From: Paracoccus sp. (in: a-proteobacteria)
GTDB lineage: Bacteria; Pseudomonadota; Alphaproteobacteria; Rhodobacterales; Rhodobacteraceae
NCBI RefSeq assembly: GCF_030536915.1
Contig: NZ_JAUNPC010000021.1
Location: 1 to 41,604 of the forward strand
Direction of reading: 5' to 3'
DNA length: 41,604 nucleotides
Below, one piece after another: positions 27,950 to 36,342 of this stretch; position 1 is the first letter of the stretch, and every line of letters starts with the position of its first letter. A model generated the notes under the pieces. The model saw only the letters and a list, made by a program, of their open reading frames with translations. It did no database searches and was not told the DNA's origin. Position numbers and translations under genes: made by a program.

Positions 27950-28714
27950 TCATCTGAGTAAAATCACCTCGATCCGGTTGTTGGCCGGGTCCATCGCATT
28001 CGCGTTCCTCGGCCGCTTGTCGCCATAAGCGGTGACGCGCTGGATGCGGGACTGGTCCAGCCGCCCCCGGACCAGCAGTTCCCGCACGGCATGGGCGCGC
28101 TGGTCGGACAGGGGCCAGACCGGATTCTCGATCAGCATCTCGGGAAAGCCCCGCACATGGCCGGCAATCGCGACCTGGTTCCTGACCCGCCCCAGAACGG
28201 TGGCGAGGATCGCAGTCAGGTCGCGCAGCACCGGCATGGGCCGGGCGCTGTCGCCCTCGAACAGGGGCGCGCGGGCGACATCGCCAAGCTCGATCACCAG
28301 TCCTTCGTCCGTCATCCGGGTCACGACATGGCGCAGCAGGTTCACCCGCTGCATCGATTCGGCGCCGCTGCCGGTCAGCGCATCCTGCAGGGCGCGCTGG
28401 ATTTCCTGCAGTTCCCGGTTGCCAGCGGCGCTTTGGGCCGACTGGTCCGCCGGAGGCTCGACCGACTTTCCGCCGTCGATCCCCGTGGCGCCGCCCGAGG
28501 TCGAGTTCACGATCGTCGGGTCGAAATATTCGGCCAGCCCTTGCCGCTGCTTTTCGGTGGTGGCGTTCAGCAGCCACATCAGCAGGAAGAAGGCCATCAT
28601 CGCGGTCACGAAATCCGCGTAAGCCACCTTCCACGCGCCGCCGTGGTGGCCGGCCTCGGCCCCACCCTGAACCCGCCTGATGATGATCGGCGGGGCGTTC
28701 CTGTCTGACGGCAT
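27950..28714 (-). CDS. motB: Flagellar motor stator protein MotB
   Basis: The peptidoglycan-anchored stator subunit that pairs with MotA to conduct ions. The 254-residue protein has one N-terminal membrane helix (about 31-49, VAYADFVTAMMAFFLLMWLL) with the essential ion-binding aspartate at D34, then a plug/linker, and a C-terminal OmpA/MotB peptidoglycan-binding domain (VAIAGHVRG, LSDQRAHAV, GDKRPRNAN, NNRIEVILLR). The start has GAGGGTGG upstream. It leads the flagellar run here without an adjacent motA; the gene before it on this strand is an unrelated GMC oxidoreductase. Confidence 0.94.
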   Translation of the reverse strand: MPSDRNAPPIIIRRVQGGAEAGHHGGAWKVAYADFVTAMMAFFLLMWLLNATTEKQRQGLAEYFDPTIVNSTSGGATGIDGGKSVEPPADQSAQSAAGNRELQEIQRALQDALTGSGAESMQRVNLLRHVVTRMTDEGLVIELGDVARAPLFEGDSARPMPVLRDLTAILATVLGRVRNQVAIAGHVRGFPEMLIENPVWPLSDQRAHAVRELLVRGRLDQSRIQRVTAYGDKRPRNANAMDPANNRIEVILLR

Positions 28715-28777
28715 CGGCCACCCTCAACTGCACGAGGGCGGGTCTAGCAGACCAAAGCCTGCGGGGGCGTTAACGGA

Positions 28778-30367
28778 TCAAATGCCGCGCATTTCCTCGG
28801 CCATCATCACCGCCGCCTTTTCCGCGATCATGATCGTCGGCGCATTGGTGTTGCCCGACGTGATCACAGGCATGACCGAGGCATCCACGACGCGCAGCCC
28901 TTCAATCCCGCGCACACGCAGGCGCGGGTCCACCACCGCGCCCTCGTCCGCGCCCATCCGGGCGGTGCCGACGGGATGGAAGATGGTCGAGCCGACCAGC
29001 CCCGCCGCATGGGCCAGCTCCTTGTCGGTCTGAAACTCCGGCCCTGGCTTGAACTCCTCGGGCCGATACTTCGCCAAAGGCGCCTGCGCCATGATGCGGC
29101 GGGTCAGGCGGATCGCGCGGGCCGCCGTCAGCCGGTCGCCCGGCGTGGACAGGTAATGCGGCGCGATCACCGGCGGGTGCATCGGGTCGGGCGAGGCGAT
29201 CCGCACATGGCCCCGGCTTTCGGGCCGCAGGTGGCAGACGCTGGCGGTGATCGCCGCAAAGTCGTGCAGCGGCTGGCCGAAGGCTTCGAGGCTCAGGGGC
29301 TGGACGTGCCATTCAAGGTCCGGCGACGCCACGTCGGGTGAGGACCGGGCAAAGGCGCCAAGCTGGCTTGGGGCCATGCTCATCGGACCCGTGCGGCGCA
29401 GGGCGTATTCGGCACCGATCATGCCCTTGCCCCACCAGCGGCGGGCAAGCTGGTTCAGCGTCCGCGCCTCGGACACCTTCCAGCTGCAGCGCAGTTGCAG
29501 GTGGTCCTGCAGGTTCTCGCCCACAGGGGCCTCGCGCAGGACGGGGATGCCCATCTCCTGCAGCAGGGCGCCAGGGCCGATGCCGGACAGTTGCAGGATC
29601 TGGGGGGTGTTGATGGCGCCCGCGCTCAGCACGATCTGGCCGCCGCGGACGATTTCCGCGCGGCCGTCGGCATAAAGCTCCAGTCCAACGGCCCGGTGGC
29701 TCTCGAACACGACCCGGCGGACGTGGCGGCCGGTCAGGACCGTCAAGTTCGGCCGCCGCATCGCCGGGCGCAGGAAGGCGCGGGCGGCCGAGACGCGGAA
29801 GCCGCCCTTCTGGCTGACCTTGAAATAGCCCACGCCCTCGTTGTCGCCCGTGTTGAAGTCGTCGGTCGCAGGGATGCCAACCTCGCTCGCGGCCTTGGCC
29901 CAGTCGTCGAGGATGTCCCAGCGCAGCCGCTGCCGCTCGATCCGCCAAGGCCCGCCCGCGCCGTGGTGCTCGGACGCGCCGGCAAAATAATCCTCGGACT
30001 TGAGGAACAGGGGCCGGACATCGTCCCAGCCCCAGCCGGTGCAGCCCATCTGCCGCCAGCCGTCGTAATCGGCGGCCTGCCCCCGCAGATACAGCATCCC
30101 GTTGATCGAACTGCAGCCGCCCAGCACCCGGCCCCGCGGGTAAAGCAACTGCCGCCCGTGCAATCCCGGATCGGGGGCGGTGCGGTACATCCAGTCGGTG
30201 CGCGGGTTGCCGATGCAGTAAAGATAGCCGATCGGGATGTGGATCCAGGGATAGCGGTCGCTCTCGCCCGCCTCGATCAGCAGGACGCGCAGGCGCGGGT
30301 CCTCGGACAGCCTTGCGGCCAGAACGCAGCCGGCGCTGCCTGCGCCTGCGATGACGACATCGTGCAT
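28778..30367 (-). CDS. GMC-family FAD oxidoreductase (choline/alcohol dehydrogenase-like)
   Basis: A 529-residue FAD enzyme of the glucose-methanol-choline family, which oxidises alcohols to aldehydes. The FAD-binding [15 protein letters not shown] is at residues 8-22, GMC signature 1 is in the [20 protein letters not shown] region, signature 2 is [17 protein letters not shown], and the C-terminal active-site block has HPVGTARMG and [16 protein letters not shown]. The substrate cannot be told: betA, alcohol and polyethylene-glycol dehydrogenases share these features, and no betaine genes are nearby. The start at 30367 follows a purine-rich GGGAAGGGGG. The next gene on this strand, motB, begins 63 nt after its stop and is functionally unrelated. 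It is divergent from the pqi operon. Confidence 0.9.
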   Translation of the reverse strand: MHDVVIAGAGSAGCVLAARLSEDPRLRVLLIEAGESDRYPWIHIPIGYLYCIGNPRTDWMYRTAPDPGLHGRQLLYPRGRVLGGCSSINGMLYLRGQAADYDGWRQMGCTGWGWDDVRPLFLKSEDYFAGASEHHGAGGPWRIERQRLRWDILDDWAKAASEVGIPATDDFNTGDNEGVGYFKVSQKGGFRVSAARAFLRPAMRRPNLTVLTGRHVRRVVFESHRAVGLELYADGRAEIVRGGQIVLSAGAINTPQILQLSGIGPGALLQEMGIPVLREAPVGENLQDHLQLRCSWKVSEARTLNQLARRWWGKGMIGAEYALRRTGPMSMAPSQLGAFARSSPDVASPDLEWHVQPLSLEAFGQPLHDFAAITASVCHLRPESRGHVRIASPDPMHPPVIAPHYLSTPGDRLTAARAIRLTRRIMAQAPLAKYRPEEFKPGPEFQTDKELAHAAGLVGSTIFHPVGTARMGADEGAVVDPRLRVRGIEGLRVVDASVMPVITSGNTNAPTIMIAEKAAVMMAEEMRGI

Positions 30368-30483
30368 CCCGGCACCCCCTTCCCTTGTGGCGGGCGATGC
30401 TAGCAGCGCCGCGGGCCGGGGCAAGCAGGGGCGGACGCAGCGGCGCGCTTGCGCGGCGGCGCGGCGGGCTTATCTTGGGCCCC

Positions 30484-31221
30484 ATGATCGAGGCGGGGCA
30501 ATATGACATGCGGACCGGCGCGGGGCTGATCGCCTGTCCGCGCTGCGACGCCCTGCATGTCGAAACCGAACTGCATGACGGCGAGAAGGCCGCCTGCATC
30601 CGCTGCGGCCACGTCCTCGCCCGCCCGCGCGAGGGCGCCTTCACCCAGATCGTGGCGCTGTCTTTCACCTCGCTGGTGCTGATGGTGGCGGCGGTGTTCT
30701 TTCCGTTTCTGGAAATCTCGCGCATGGGACTGGGGAACGCGACCTCGCTCTTCGGGGTGGCGATGGCCTTTTCCCAAGGCTGGCTGATGCCGCTGACTGT
30801 GGCGATGCTGGCCTTCATCGTAGGCCTGCCGGCGCTCAGGGCGGTGCTGCTGGTCTATGTGCTGCTGCCCATGCGCGGAAACGGGCGGCCGGCGCGCCAC
30901 GCGGGGCAGGCCTTCCGCCTGTCGGAACTGCTGCGGCCCTGGTCGATGGCCGAGATCTTCGTGATCGGCACCTCGGTCGCGCTGGTCAAGGTGGCGGGGC
31001 TGGCGACGGTCAGCCTGGGACCGGCCTTCTGGGCCTTCTGCGCGCTGATCCTTGTCAGCGCCGCCAGCGACGTCTTCACCTGCGCGGCGACGATCTGGGA
31101 CACGCTGGAGGACCGCGGCGCCTTCACCGACGGGCGCGAGGTCGTACCCGACGCCGGGGCCGCCGCCCGCGACCGCCGCACCGTCGAAGGCGCGCCCCCC
31201 GCCCCGGACACCGCCGGATGA
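30484..31221 (+). CDS. pqiA: PqiA-like membrane protein, first half-unit
   Basis: A 245-residue inner-membrane protein of the paraquat-inducible PqiA family. An N-terminal zinc-ribbon-like pair of cysteine pairs (C18-x2-C21 and C38-x2-C41) is followed by about four membrane segments (near 53-75, 92-125, 154-172, 180-203), including the family's FPFLEISRMG and RPWSMAEIFVIG motifs. E. coli PqiA has two such units in one chain; here each is its own gene. In E. coli PqiA works with the MCE protein PqiB in lipid transport between membranes. The start at 30484 has only a weak ribosome-binding site; ATG 30508 is an alternative. It overlaps the next gene by ATGA. Confidence 0.88.
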   Translation: MIEAGQYDMRTGAGLIACPRCDALHVETELHDGEKAACIRCGHVLARPREGAFTQIVALSFTSLVLMVAAVFFPFLEISRMGLGNATSLFGVAMAFSQGWLMPLTVAMLAFIVGLPALRAVLLVYVLLPMRGNGRPARHAGQAFRLSELLRPWSMAEIFVIGTSVALVKVAGLATVSLGPAFWAFCALILVSAASDVFTCAATIWDTLEDRGAFTDGREVVPDAGAAARDRRTVEGAPPAPDTAG

Positions 31222-31892
31222 GTGGCCATGACCGGCTGTCCGACCACGGCCCCGTCCTGACCGCCCACCGGGCCGGGCTGATCGGCTGCCGCGGCTGCGG
31301 CCGGGTCTGGCCGTCGGAAAGCGAAGTCTGCGGCCGCTGCGGGGCGCGGCTGGTCCCGCCCGACCGGCGCAGCCTGCAGGCGGTCTGGGCCTGGTGGCTG
31401 GCCGGGCTGATCTTCTACATCCCCGCGAATCTCTGGCCGATGCTGCGGACGCAGTCCTTCCTGGGGCTGGCCGGAAACACGGAATCCACGATTCTCGGCG
31501 GCGTGATTGACCTGATGCGATACGGCAACTACGGCATCGCGGCGATCGTCTTCGTGGCCTCGATCGTGGTGCCGGTCGGCAAGTTCATCGTGATCGCCTG
31601 GCTTGCCCGCGTCGCCGGAAAGCCCGCCACCGTCGAGGCCGCCCACACCCGCCTGCGCGCGCTGGAGGCGGTGGAATTCATCGGCCGCTGGTCGATGATC
31701 GACGTCTTTGTGGTGGCGATCCTGTCGGCGCTGGTGCAACTGGGCTTCGTGGCCTCGATCCACCCCGGCCCGGCCGCCGTCAGCTTCGCGCTGTCGGTTG
31801 CCTTTACCATGCTTTCGGCGCTCAGCTTCGATCCGCGGTTGATCTGGCGCGGGTTGCCGCTTCGCACGCGCAAGGACAAGACCGCCGAATGA
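31218..31892 (+). CDS. pqiA: PqiA-like membrane protein, second half-unit
   Basis: A 224-residue paralogue of the preceding protein: again four cysteines in two CxxC pairs (C24, C27, C38, C41), then membrane segments with family motifs FYIPANLWPML and GRWSMIDVFVVAILSALVQLG, which correspond to the C-terminal unit of E. coli PqiA. Together the two proteins would rebuild the two-unit PqiA as a heterodimer. Both ends overlap neighbours as ATGA (first half-unit upstream, pqiB downstream), arguing for coupled, balanced synthesis. The name is shared with the first half-unit; the database label is usually 'paraquat-inducible protein A'. Confidence 0.88.
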   Translation: MSGHDRLSDHGPVLTAHRAGLIGCRGCGRVWPSESEVCGRCGARLVPPDRRSLQAVWAWWLAGLIFYIPANLWPMLRTQSFLGLAGNTESTILGGVIDLMRYGNYGIAAIVFVASIVVPVGKFIVIAWLARVAGKPATVEAAHTRLRALEAVEFIGRWSMIDVFVVAILSALVQLGFVASIHPGPAAVSFALSVAFTMLSALSFDPRLIWRGLPLRTRKDKTAE

Positions 31893-34282
31893 CCGACATG
31901 CCCCCGCCAGACAACGCAACCCGCGCGGATGCGGCCGGCGCGCCGCTGCGCCCGGCCAGCCCCGTGCGCCGCACCGCCGCCCGCGCCGCCCGCGCCAGCG
32001 TTTCGGTCATCTGGGCCGTGCCGATCATCGCGCTTCTGGTGACGATGGCGCTGGCCTGGAACGCCTATACCGGGCGCGGGACCGAGATCTCGGTCGCCTT
32101 CAACGACGCCACCGGCATCACGCCGGGCGAAACCGAGCTGCGCTTCCGCGAGATCCCGGTGGGCCGGGTCGAGGCCGTGCGCTTCACCCCCGACCTGCAG
32201 CGGGTGATCGTGGACATCCGCGTGGACAAGGACATCGCCCAGTTCATCGACGACGAGGCCGAGTTCTGGATCGTCCGCCCCCAGGTTTCCGCGCAGGGCA
32301 TCTCGCGGCTCGACACCGTGCTGACCGGCGCCTTCATCGAGGGCTGGTGGGACAACGAGCCGGGCCCCGCCGAGACCGGCGTCCACGAGGGGCTGGAACG
32401 CGCACCCCTGACCCGCAGCAACGAACGGGGCACCTGGGTGCAGCTTGCCGCCAACGACGCCTCGGGGATGAGCGAGGGCGCCCCGATCTTCTACCGCGGC
32501 CTCGCGGTCGGGCGGATGCAGAACCTGCGCCTGTCGGATGGCGAGGAATCGGTGGTCGCCGACGTCTTCATCGAGGCGCCCCATGACCAGCAACTGACCA
32601 CGACGACGGTGTTCTGGGACACCTCGGGCTTTTCGGTGTCGCTGGGGGCGCAGGGCATCTCGCTGAACGTCAGCTCGCTGTCCTCGCTGCTGCAGGGCGG
32701 AGCCGAGTTCGCCACCCTGTCCTCGGGCGGCCAGCCGGTGCAGGCGGGCCATCTGTTCCAGTTGCAGCCCGACCGGCAGACGGCGGGCAACAGCCTGTTC
32801 GCCGCCTCGCCGCAGGACGAGCTGCGGCTGACCATGCTGATGACGGATGCGGTGCGCGGGCTGACCGAAGGCGCGGACGTCCAGTTCCAAGGCCTGACCG
32901 TGGGCCGGGTCACGGGCCTTTCGGTGCGCGTGACCCAGGGGCCGGACGGCCAGCCCGGGCAGGTGCTGCAGGACATCACGCTGGCGGTCTCTCCGCAGCG
33001 CATGGGCCTGCCGGACGATGCGGGACCCGAGGACGCGCTGGCCTTCCTGGCCGGCGGGGTCGAACAGGGCCTGCGCGCCCGCGTGACCGGCGCGGGTTTC
33101 CTTGGCACCTCGCTGATGGTGGAACTGGTGGACCTGCCGGACGCGCCTGCCGCGCGGATCGTCACGGATGCCGAGCCTTATCCCATCATCCCCGCGGCGC
33201 CCCCGGACCTGTCCGACATCTCGACCACGGCGCAGGGCTTCATGGCGCGCATCGGCAACCTCAGGCTGGAAGAACTGCTGAAATCCGCCACCGACATGAT
33301 GAACAGCGTCACCGCCATCGCCAGTTCACAGGACACCCGCGCGATCCCCGGATCGCTGCGCCGCACCATCGACGAGGCGAATGTCACGATGACCGAGATC
33401 CGCAGCGCCACGCAGGAGCTGCGTGCCTCGGGCGTGGTGGAAAACGTGGCTGGCGCCACCGCCACGGCCAGCGAGATCGCGGGCAAGCTGAACGGCGTGG
33501 CCGACCGCCTGCCGCAGATCGCCGCGAACGTGGAAACCGCCACGGATTCGATCCGCGAGGTCGATTTCACCAGCCTGGGCGCCTCGGTCCGGTCGGCGGT
33601 CGATGACATCCGCGGCGTGCTGGGGACCGATGCCGCGCGCAGCCTGCCCGGACGGCTGGGCGATGCCGTGGACCAGTTGGGTTCCGCCGCAGGCGACATC
33701 GGGGCGATCGCCGCCGACATGCGCGAGGGCCGGATCGCGGAACGCGTGGCAAGCTTCATGGACGAGGCCAGCGCCGCTGCCGCCGCCGTCACCGAAGCCG
33801 CCGCCGACGTGCCGGAAATGGTGGCCGAAATGGAGGAAGCCGCCATCGCCGTCGAGGAGTTCGACTTCGCCGGCATCAGCGCCTCGGCCACTGGCCTGAT
33901 CGAGGACCTGCGTGCGATGCTGGGCAGCGAGGATGCCGAACAACTGCCGCGCAACCTGTCGGACACGCTGCAGGCGGCCTCGGCGCTGATGAACGAATTG
34001 CGCGAAGGCGGCGCGGCGGGCAACCTGAACGCGGCGCTGCAATCGGCGCGGCGGGCGGCCGACCAGATCGCGCAGGCGGCCAGCACCCTGCCCGGCCTGT
34101 CGCTGCGCTTCCAGCAGCTTGCCGCGCGGGCCGAGGCGGTGATCGCCGCCTATGGCGACCGGGGCGCCTTCAACACCGAAACCGTCAACACCTTGCGCAG
34201 CCTGCGCCGGGCGGCCGAATCCTTCGGCAGCCTCGCTTCCTCCATCGAGCGCAACCCGCGCGCCTTTATCTTGGGACGATAG
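31889..34282 (+). CDS. pqiB: PqiB-like MCE protein with long repeat-bearing C-terminus
   Basis: A 797-residue envelope protein: one membrane anchor (about 38-58), then three MCE/MlaD domains (about 62-155, 178-275 and 305-415, each with a PVGRVEAV- or TVGRVTGL-like strand), and a long helical C-terminus. E. coli PqiB (546 residues) has three MCE rings topped by a helical needle that bridges the periplasm and carries lipids. This protein has about 250 extra residues, and residues 458-757 are three 100-residue repeats (see the repeat entry). The MCE part establishes the family; the consequence of the extension is inference. It is coupled to the second pqiA unit and followed after 3 nt by pqiC. 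Confidence 0.9.
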   Translation: MTDMPPPDNATRADAAGAPLRPASPVRRTAARAARASVSVIWAVPIIALLVTMALAWNAYTGRGTEISVAFNDATGITPGETELRFREIPVGRVEAVRFTPDLQRVIVDIRVDKDIAQFIDDEAEFWIVRPQVSAQGISRLDTVLTGAFIEGWWDNEPGPAETGVHEGLERAPLTRSNERGTWVQLAANDASGMSEGAPIFYRGLAVGRMQNLRLSDGEESVVADVFIEAPHDQQLTTTTVFWDTSGFSVSLGAQGISLNVSSLSSLLQGGAEFATLSSGGQPVQAGHLFQLQPDRQTAGNSLFAASPQDELRLTMLMTDAVRGLTEGADVQFQGLTVGRVTGLSVRVTQGPDGQPGQVLQDITLAVSPQRMGLPDDAGPEDALAFLAGGVEQGLRARVTGAGFLGTSLMVELVDLPDAPAARIVTDAEPYPIIPAAPPDLSDISTTAQGFMARIGNLRLEELLKSATDMMNSVTAIASSQDTRAIPGSLRRTIDEANVTMTEIRSATQELRASGVVENVAGATATASEIAGKLNGVADRLPQIAANVETATDSIREVDFTSLGASVRSAVDDIRGVLGTDAARSLPGRLGDAVDQLGSAAGDIGAIAADMREGRIAERVASFMDEASAAAAAVTEAAADVPEMVAEMEEAAIAVEEFDFAGISASATGLIEDLRAMLGSEDAEQLPRNLSDTLQAASALMNELREGGAAGNLNAALQSARRAADQIAQAASTLPGLSLRFQQLAARAEAVIAAYGDRGAFNTETVNTLRSLRRAAESFGSLASSIERNPRAFILGR
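33260..34159 (+). repeat. Three tandem 100-residue repeats in PqiB C-terminus
   Basis: Residues 458-557, 558-657 and 658-757 of PqiB align without gaps over their first half. Landmarks fall exactly 100 residues apart: L458-R-L, V558-D-F and F658-D-F at the start; IPGSL (486), LPGRL (586) and LPRNL (686) mid-way. The second and third copies share DFxxxxxS, D/E-x-L/I-R and LG-x-x-DA. The first two also share a late LP/VP plus ET/EE block (541 and 641); in the third copy that block is displaced to 734. The nucleotide sequence has diverged, so this is an old protein-level duplication. Confidence 0.75.
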
Positions 34283-34285
34283 ACC

Positions 34286-34978
34286 ATGCGCCTTGCAATC
34301 TCGCTTCTGGCCCTTGCGGCGCTGGCCGGCTGCTCGAACCCCGAAAAGACGGCGCGCTTCCTGATCGACCCGCCGACCCCGGCCATGCGGGTGGCCAACA
34401 ATCTCGGCACCGCCGAACTGGCCGACGTGTCGCTGCCGGAATATGCCGGGAATGGCGAGATCGCCTGGCAGACCGCCGACGGCGCGGTGCGGTCGAACCC
34501 GCGCAACCTGTGGGCCGATGTGCCGGAACGGGCCTTCACCCTGACGCTTGCCCGCGCGATCTCGGACATGTCGGGGGCGACGGTGATCGCCGAGCCCTGG
34601 CCTTTGGCCGAGCCACCGCGCCGGAGGCTCTTGGTGCGGGTGGAAAAGGCGCTGGCGCAGCTTGACGGGGTCTACCGGCTGAGCGGGCGCTATTACGTCT
34701 CGCAGGACAGCGCGGGGGGGACCAACCATGCCCGCAACTTCGACATCGCCGTTCCGATCCCCGGGGCGCAACCCGCCAGCGGAAGAAATCCCCCCGCCGC
34801 GCCCGCCGCCATCGCCGCGGCCCAGAACGCGGCCATTGCCCAGCTTGCGGCGCAGATCGCGACGCTGGGCGGGCCGGGGGCGACGGTCCGCACCAGCGCG
34901 CCGCGCACGGACCCGATCTTCACCCTGGACCCGCTGCCGCCGCTGGAGCCCCTGCCGGAACTCGAGCCGCTGGGCTGA
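34286..34978 (+). CDS. pqiC: PqiC-like outer-membrane lipoprotein
   Basis: A 230-residue lipoprotein: a signal peptide with lipobox LAGC places the lipidated cysteine at residue 16, and the body fits the ABC-type transport auxiliary (PqiC/DUF330-type) domain (AELADVSLPEYAGNGEIAWQ, NLWADVPERAFTLTLARAIS, then RLLVRVEKALAQLDGVYRLS). In E. coli PqiC sits in the outer membrane and docks with the PqiB needle. The C-terminus is an added Ala/Pro-rich stretch ending in an acidic proline-rich repeat (PLPPLEPLPELEPLG). It follows pqiB after 3 nt and converges on the flavin reductase gene, with 3 nt between stops. Confidence 0.87.
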   Translation: MRLAISLLALAALAGCSNPEKTARFLIDPPTPAMRVANNLGTAELADVSLPEYAGNGEIAWQTADGAVRSNPRNLWADVPERAFTLTLARAISDMSGATVIAEPWPLAEPPRRRLLVRVEKALAQLDGVYRLSGRYYVSQDSAGGTNHARNFDIAVPIPGAQPASGRNPPAAPAAIAAAQNAAIAQLAAQIATLGGPGATVRTSAPRTDPIFTLDPLPPLEPLPELEPLG

Positions 34979-34981
34979 GGT

Positions 34982-35524
34982 CTACTCGTCGGGCTGGAAC
35001 GCGCCGAAGCGACCCGCCGCGAAGACCAGCGGATGGTCGTCCGGCCCGCCGACCGTGACCTCGGCCACCCGGCCCAGCAGCAGGCTGTGGTCGCCGCCGT
35101 CATGGACCGCATGGGCGTGGCAGTCGAAGCGCGCGGCGACTCCGGGGATCAGGGGCGTGCCCAGCGTGGTTTGCCCAAGCTCCAGCCCCTCGAACTGCGG
35201 CCCGCCACGGGTGAATCGCAGGCAGATGTCCAGTTGCTCGGCCCCCAGCACATGGATCGACCAGGCTTGGGCATCCGCGAAGATCGCGTGGCGCGAGGAC
35301 GACCGCGCCGGGCACCACAGCACCAGCGGCGGATCCAGCGAGACGCTGGTGAAGCTGTTGACCGTCATCCCCACCGGTCCCTGCGGCCCCGTGGCCGTGA
35401 CCACGGTGACGCCGGTGGCAAAGCGGCCTAGGGCCTCGCGGAAGACGCGGCCCGGTTCGTTGTCGGGCTGGAAGCTGATCGCATCGGCCAGGCGGTCGAG
35501 CGTTTCGGGGGGCAGTCGGTTCAT
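34982..35524 (-). CDS. Flavin reductase family protein (FMN-binding)
   Basis: A 180-residue split-barrel flavoprotein of the flavin reductase-like (HpaC/ActVB/DIM6) family, which supplies reduced flavin to a monooxygenase partner using NAD(P)H. Key family blocks are [31 protein letters not shown] (flavin phosphate and isoalloxazine contacts), and the [19 protein letters not shown] region with the GDH motif. No partner monooxygenase is adjacent, so the physiological role is open. Its ATG overlaps the upstream phosphatase stop (ATGA), so it is the last gene of the pmbA-containing operon. The stop is TAG. Confidence 0.88.
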   Translation of the reverse strand: MNRLPPETLDRLADAISFQPDNEPGRVFREALGRFATGVTVVTATGPQGPVGMTVNSFTSVSLDPPLVLWCPARSSSRHAIFADAQAWSIHVLGAEQLDICLRFTRGGPQFEGLELGQTTLGTPLIPGVAARFDCHAHAVHDGGDHSLLLGRVAEVTVGGPDDHPLVFAAGRFGAFQPDE

Positions 35525-36342
35525 CCTGCGGCCTTTCCGGTTCCAGCGCCCGCGTGTTGCGGCGGCTCAACGTCCAGCGCCGCAACCAGTTCGCCGTGCA
35601 GCGCGGGCGGCGCCACGATCAGCCCGTCGCCCAAGGGCGGCACCCGGTTGAAGCGCAGGGGCCGCCCGCGCCGGTCGGTCACGCCGCAGCCCGCCCGCCC
35701 GGCGATCAGGCTTGCCGCCGCGATGTCCCATTCCCAGACCGGGCGCATCGACAAGGTCGCGTCGAACCGCCCCTCGGCCACGAGGCAGAGCCGCCATGCC
35801 AGCGACGGCCGGAAGCTGCGCCTGAACGGGGGCACCCGGCCGCCGCGCCAGAACATCGGGTCCAGCGCCGCCTTTGTGGTCAGCACCTCCGCACCCTCCA
35901 GCCGCACGGCGCGCGGGCGGATCGGCTGGCCGTTGCGGGTGGCGGGGCCATTCGCCGCGGCCGCATAGGTCACGCCTCGGGCAGGCTGGTGGACGACGCC
36001 GGCGATGGGCTGTCCATCCTCGACCACGGCCACCGCCACGGCAAAGCCGTCCTCGCCCGCCATGAAGGCGCGAGTGCCGTCGATGGGATCGACGACAAAG
36101 ACGCGGGCGGCATCCGCACGGCGCGGGTCCTCGGGGCTTTCCTCGCTGAGCCAGCCGTAATCGGGACGCGCGGCGCGTAGCGCCTGCTCAAGCGCGGCGT
36201 TGACGGCCAGGTCGGCCTCGGTCACGGGACCGGCGCCCGCGTCCTTTTCCCAATGGCGGTAGTCGCCGCGCCAATGGGCCAGCGCGATCTGCCCGGCGTC
36301 CTCGGCCGCCCGGGTGATCAGGTCGAGGTCAGCTTCCGGCAA
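35521..36342 (-). CDS. cysQ: CysQ-like 3'(2'),5'-bisphosphate nucleotidase / inositol phosphatase family
   Basis: A 273-residue Mg-dependent phosphatase of the inositol-monophosphatase superfamily. Metal ligands are visible: E67-E68 (LSEESPED), D85-P-I-D88-G-T ([11 protein letters not shown]), and D206 in [16 protein letters not shown]. These and the length fit CysQ, which removes toxic PAP arising from sulfate assimilation, but inositol or histidinol phosphatase activity is not excluded. The likely start is a TTG at 36342, with AAGGG 7-8 nt upstream, inside the last codons of pmbA (14-nt overlap). No ATG is available near the expected N-terminus. It is coupled to the flavin reductase gene at its 3' end. 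Confidence 0.85.
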   Translation of the reverse strand: MPEADLDLITRAAEDAGQIALAHWRGDYRHWEKDAGAGPVTEADLAVNAALEQALRAARPDYGWLSEESPEDPRRADAARVFVVDPIDGTRAFMAGEDGFAVAVAVVEDGQPIAGVVHQPARGVTYAAAANGPATRNGQPIRPRAVRLEGAEVLTTKAALDPMFWRGGRVPPFRRSFRPSLAWRLCLVAEGRFDATLSMRPVWEWDIAAASLIAGRAGCGVTDRRGRPLRFNRVPPLGDGLIVAPPALHGELVAALDVEPPQHAGAGTGKAAG

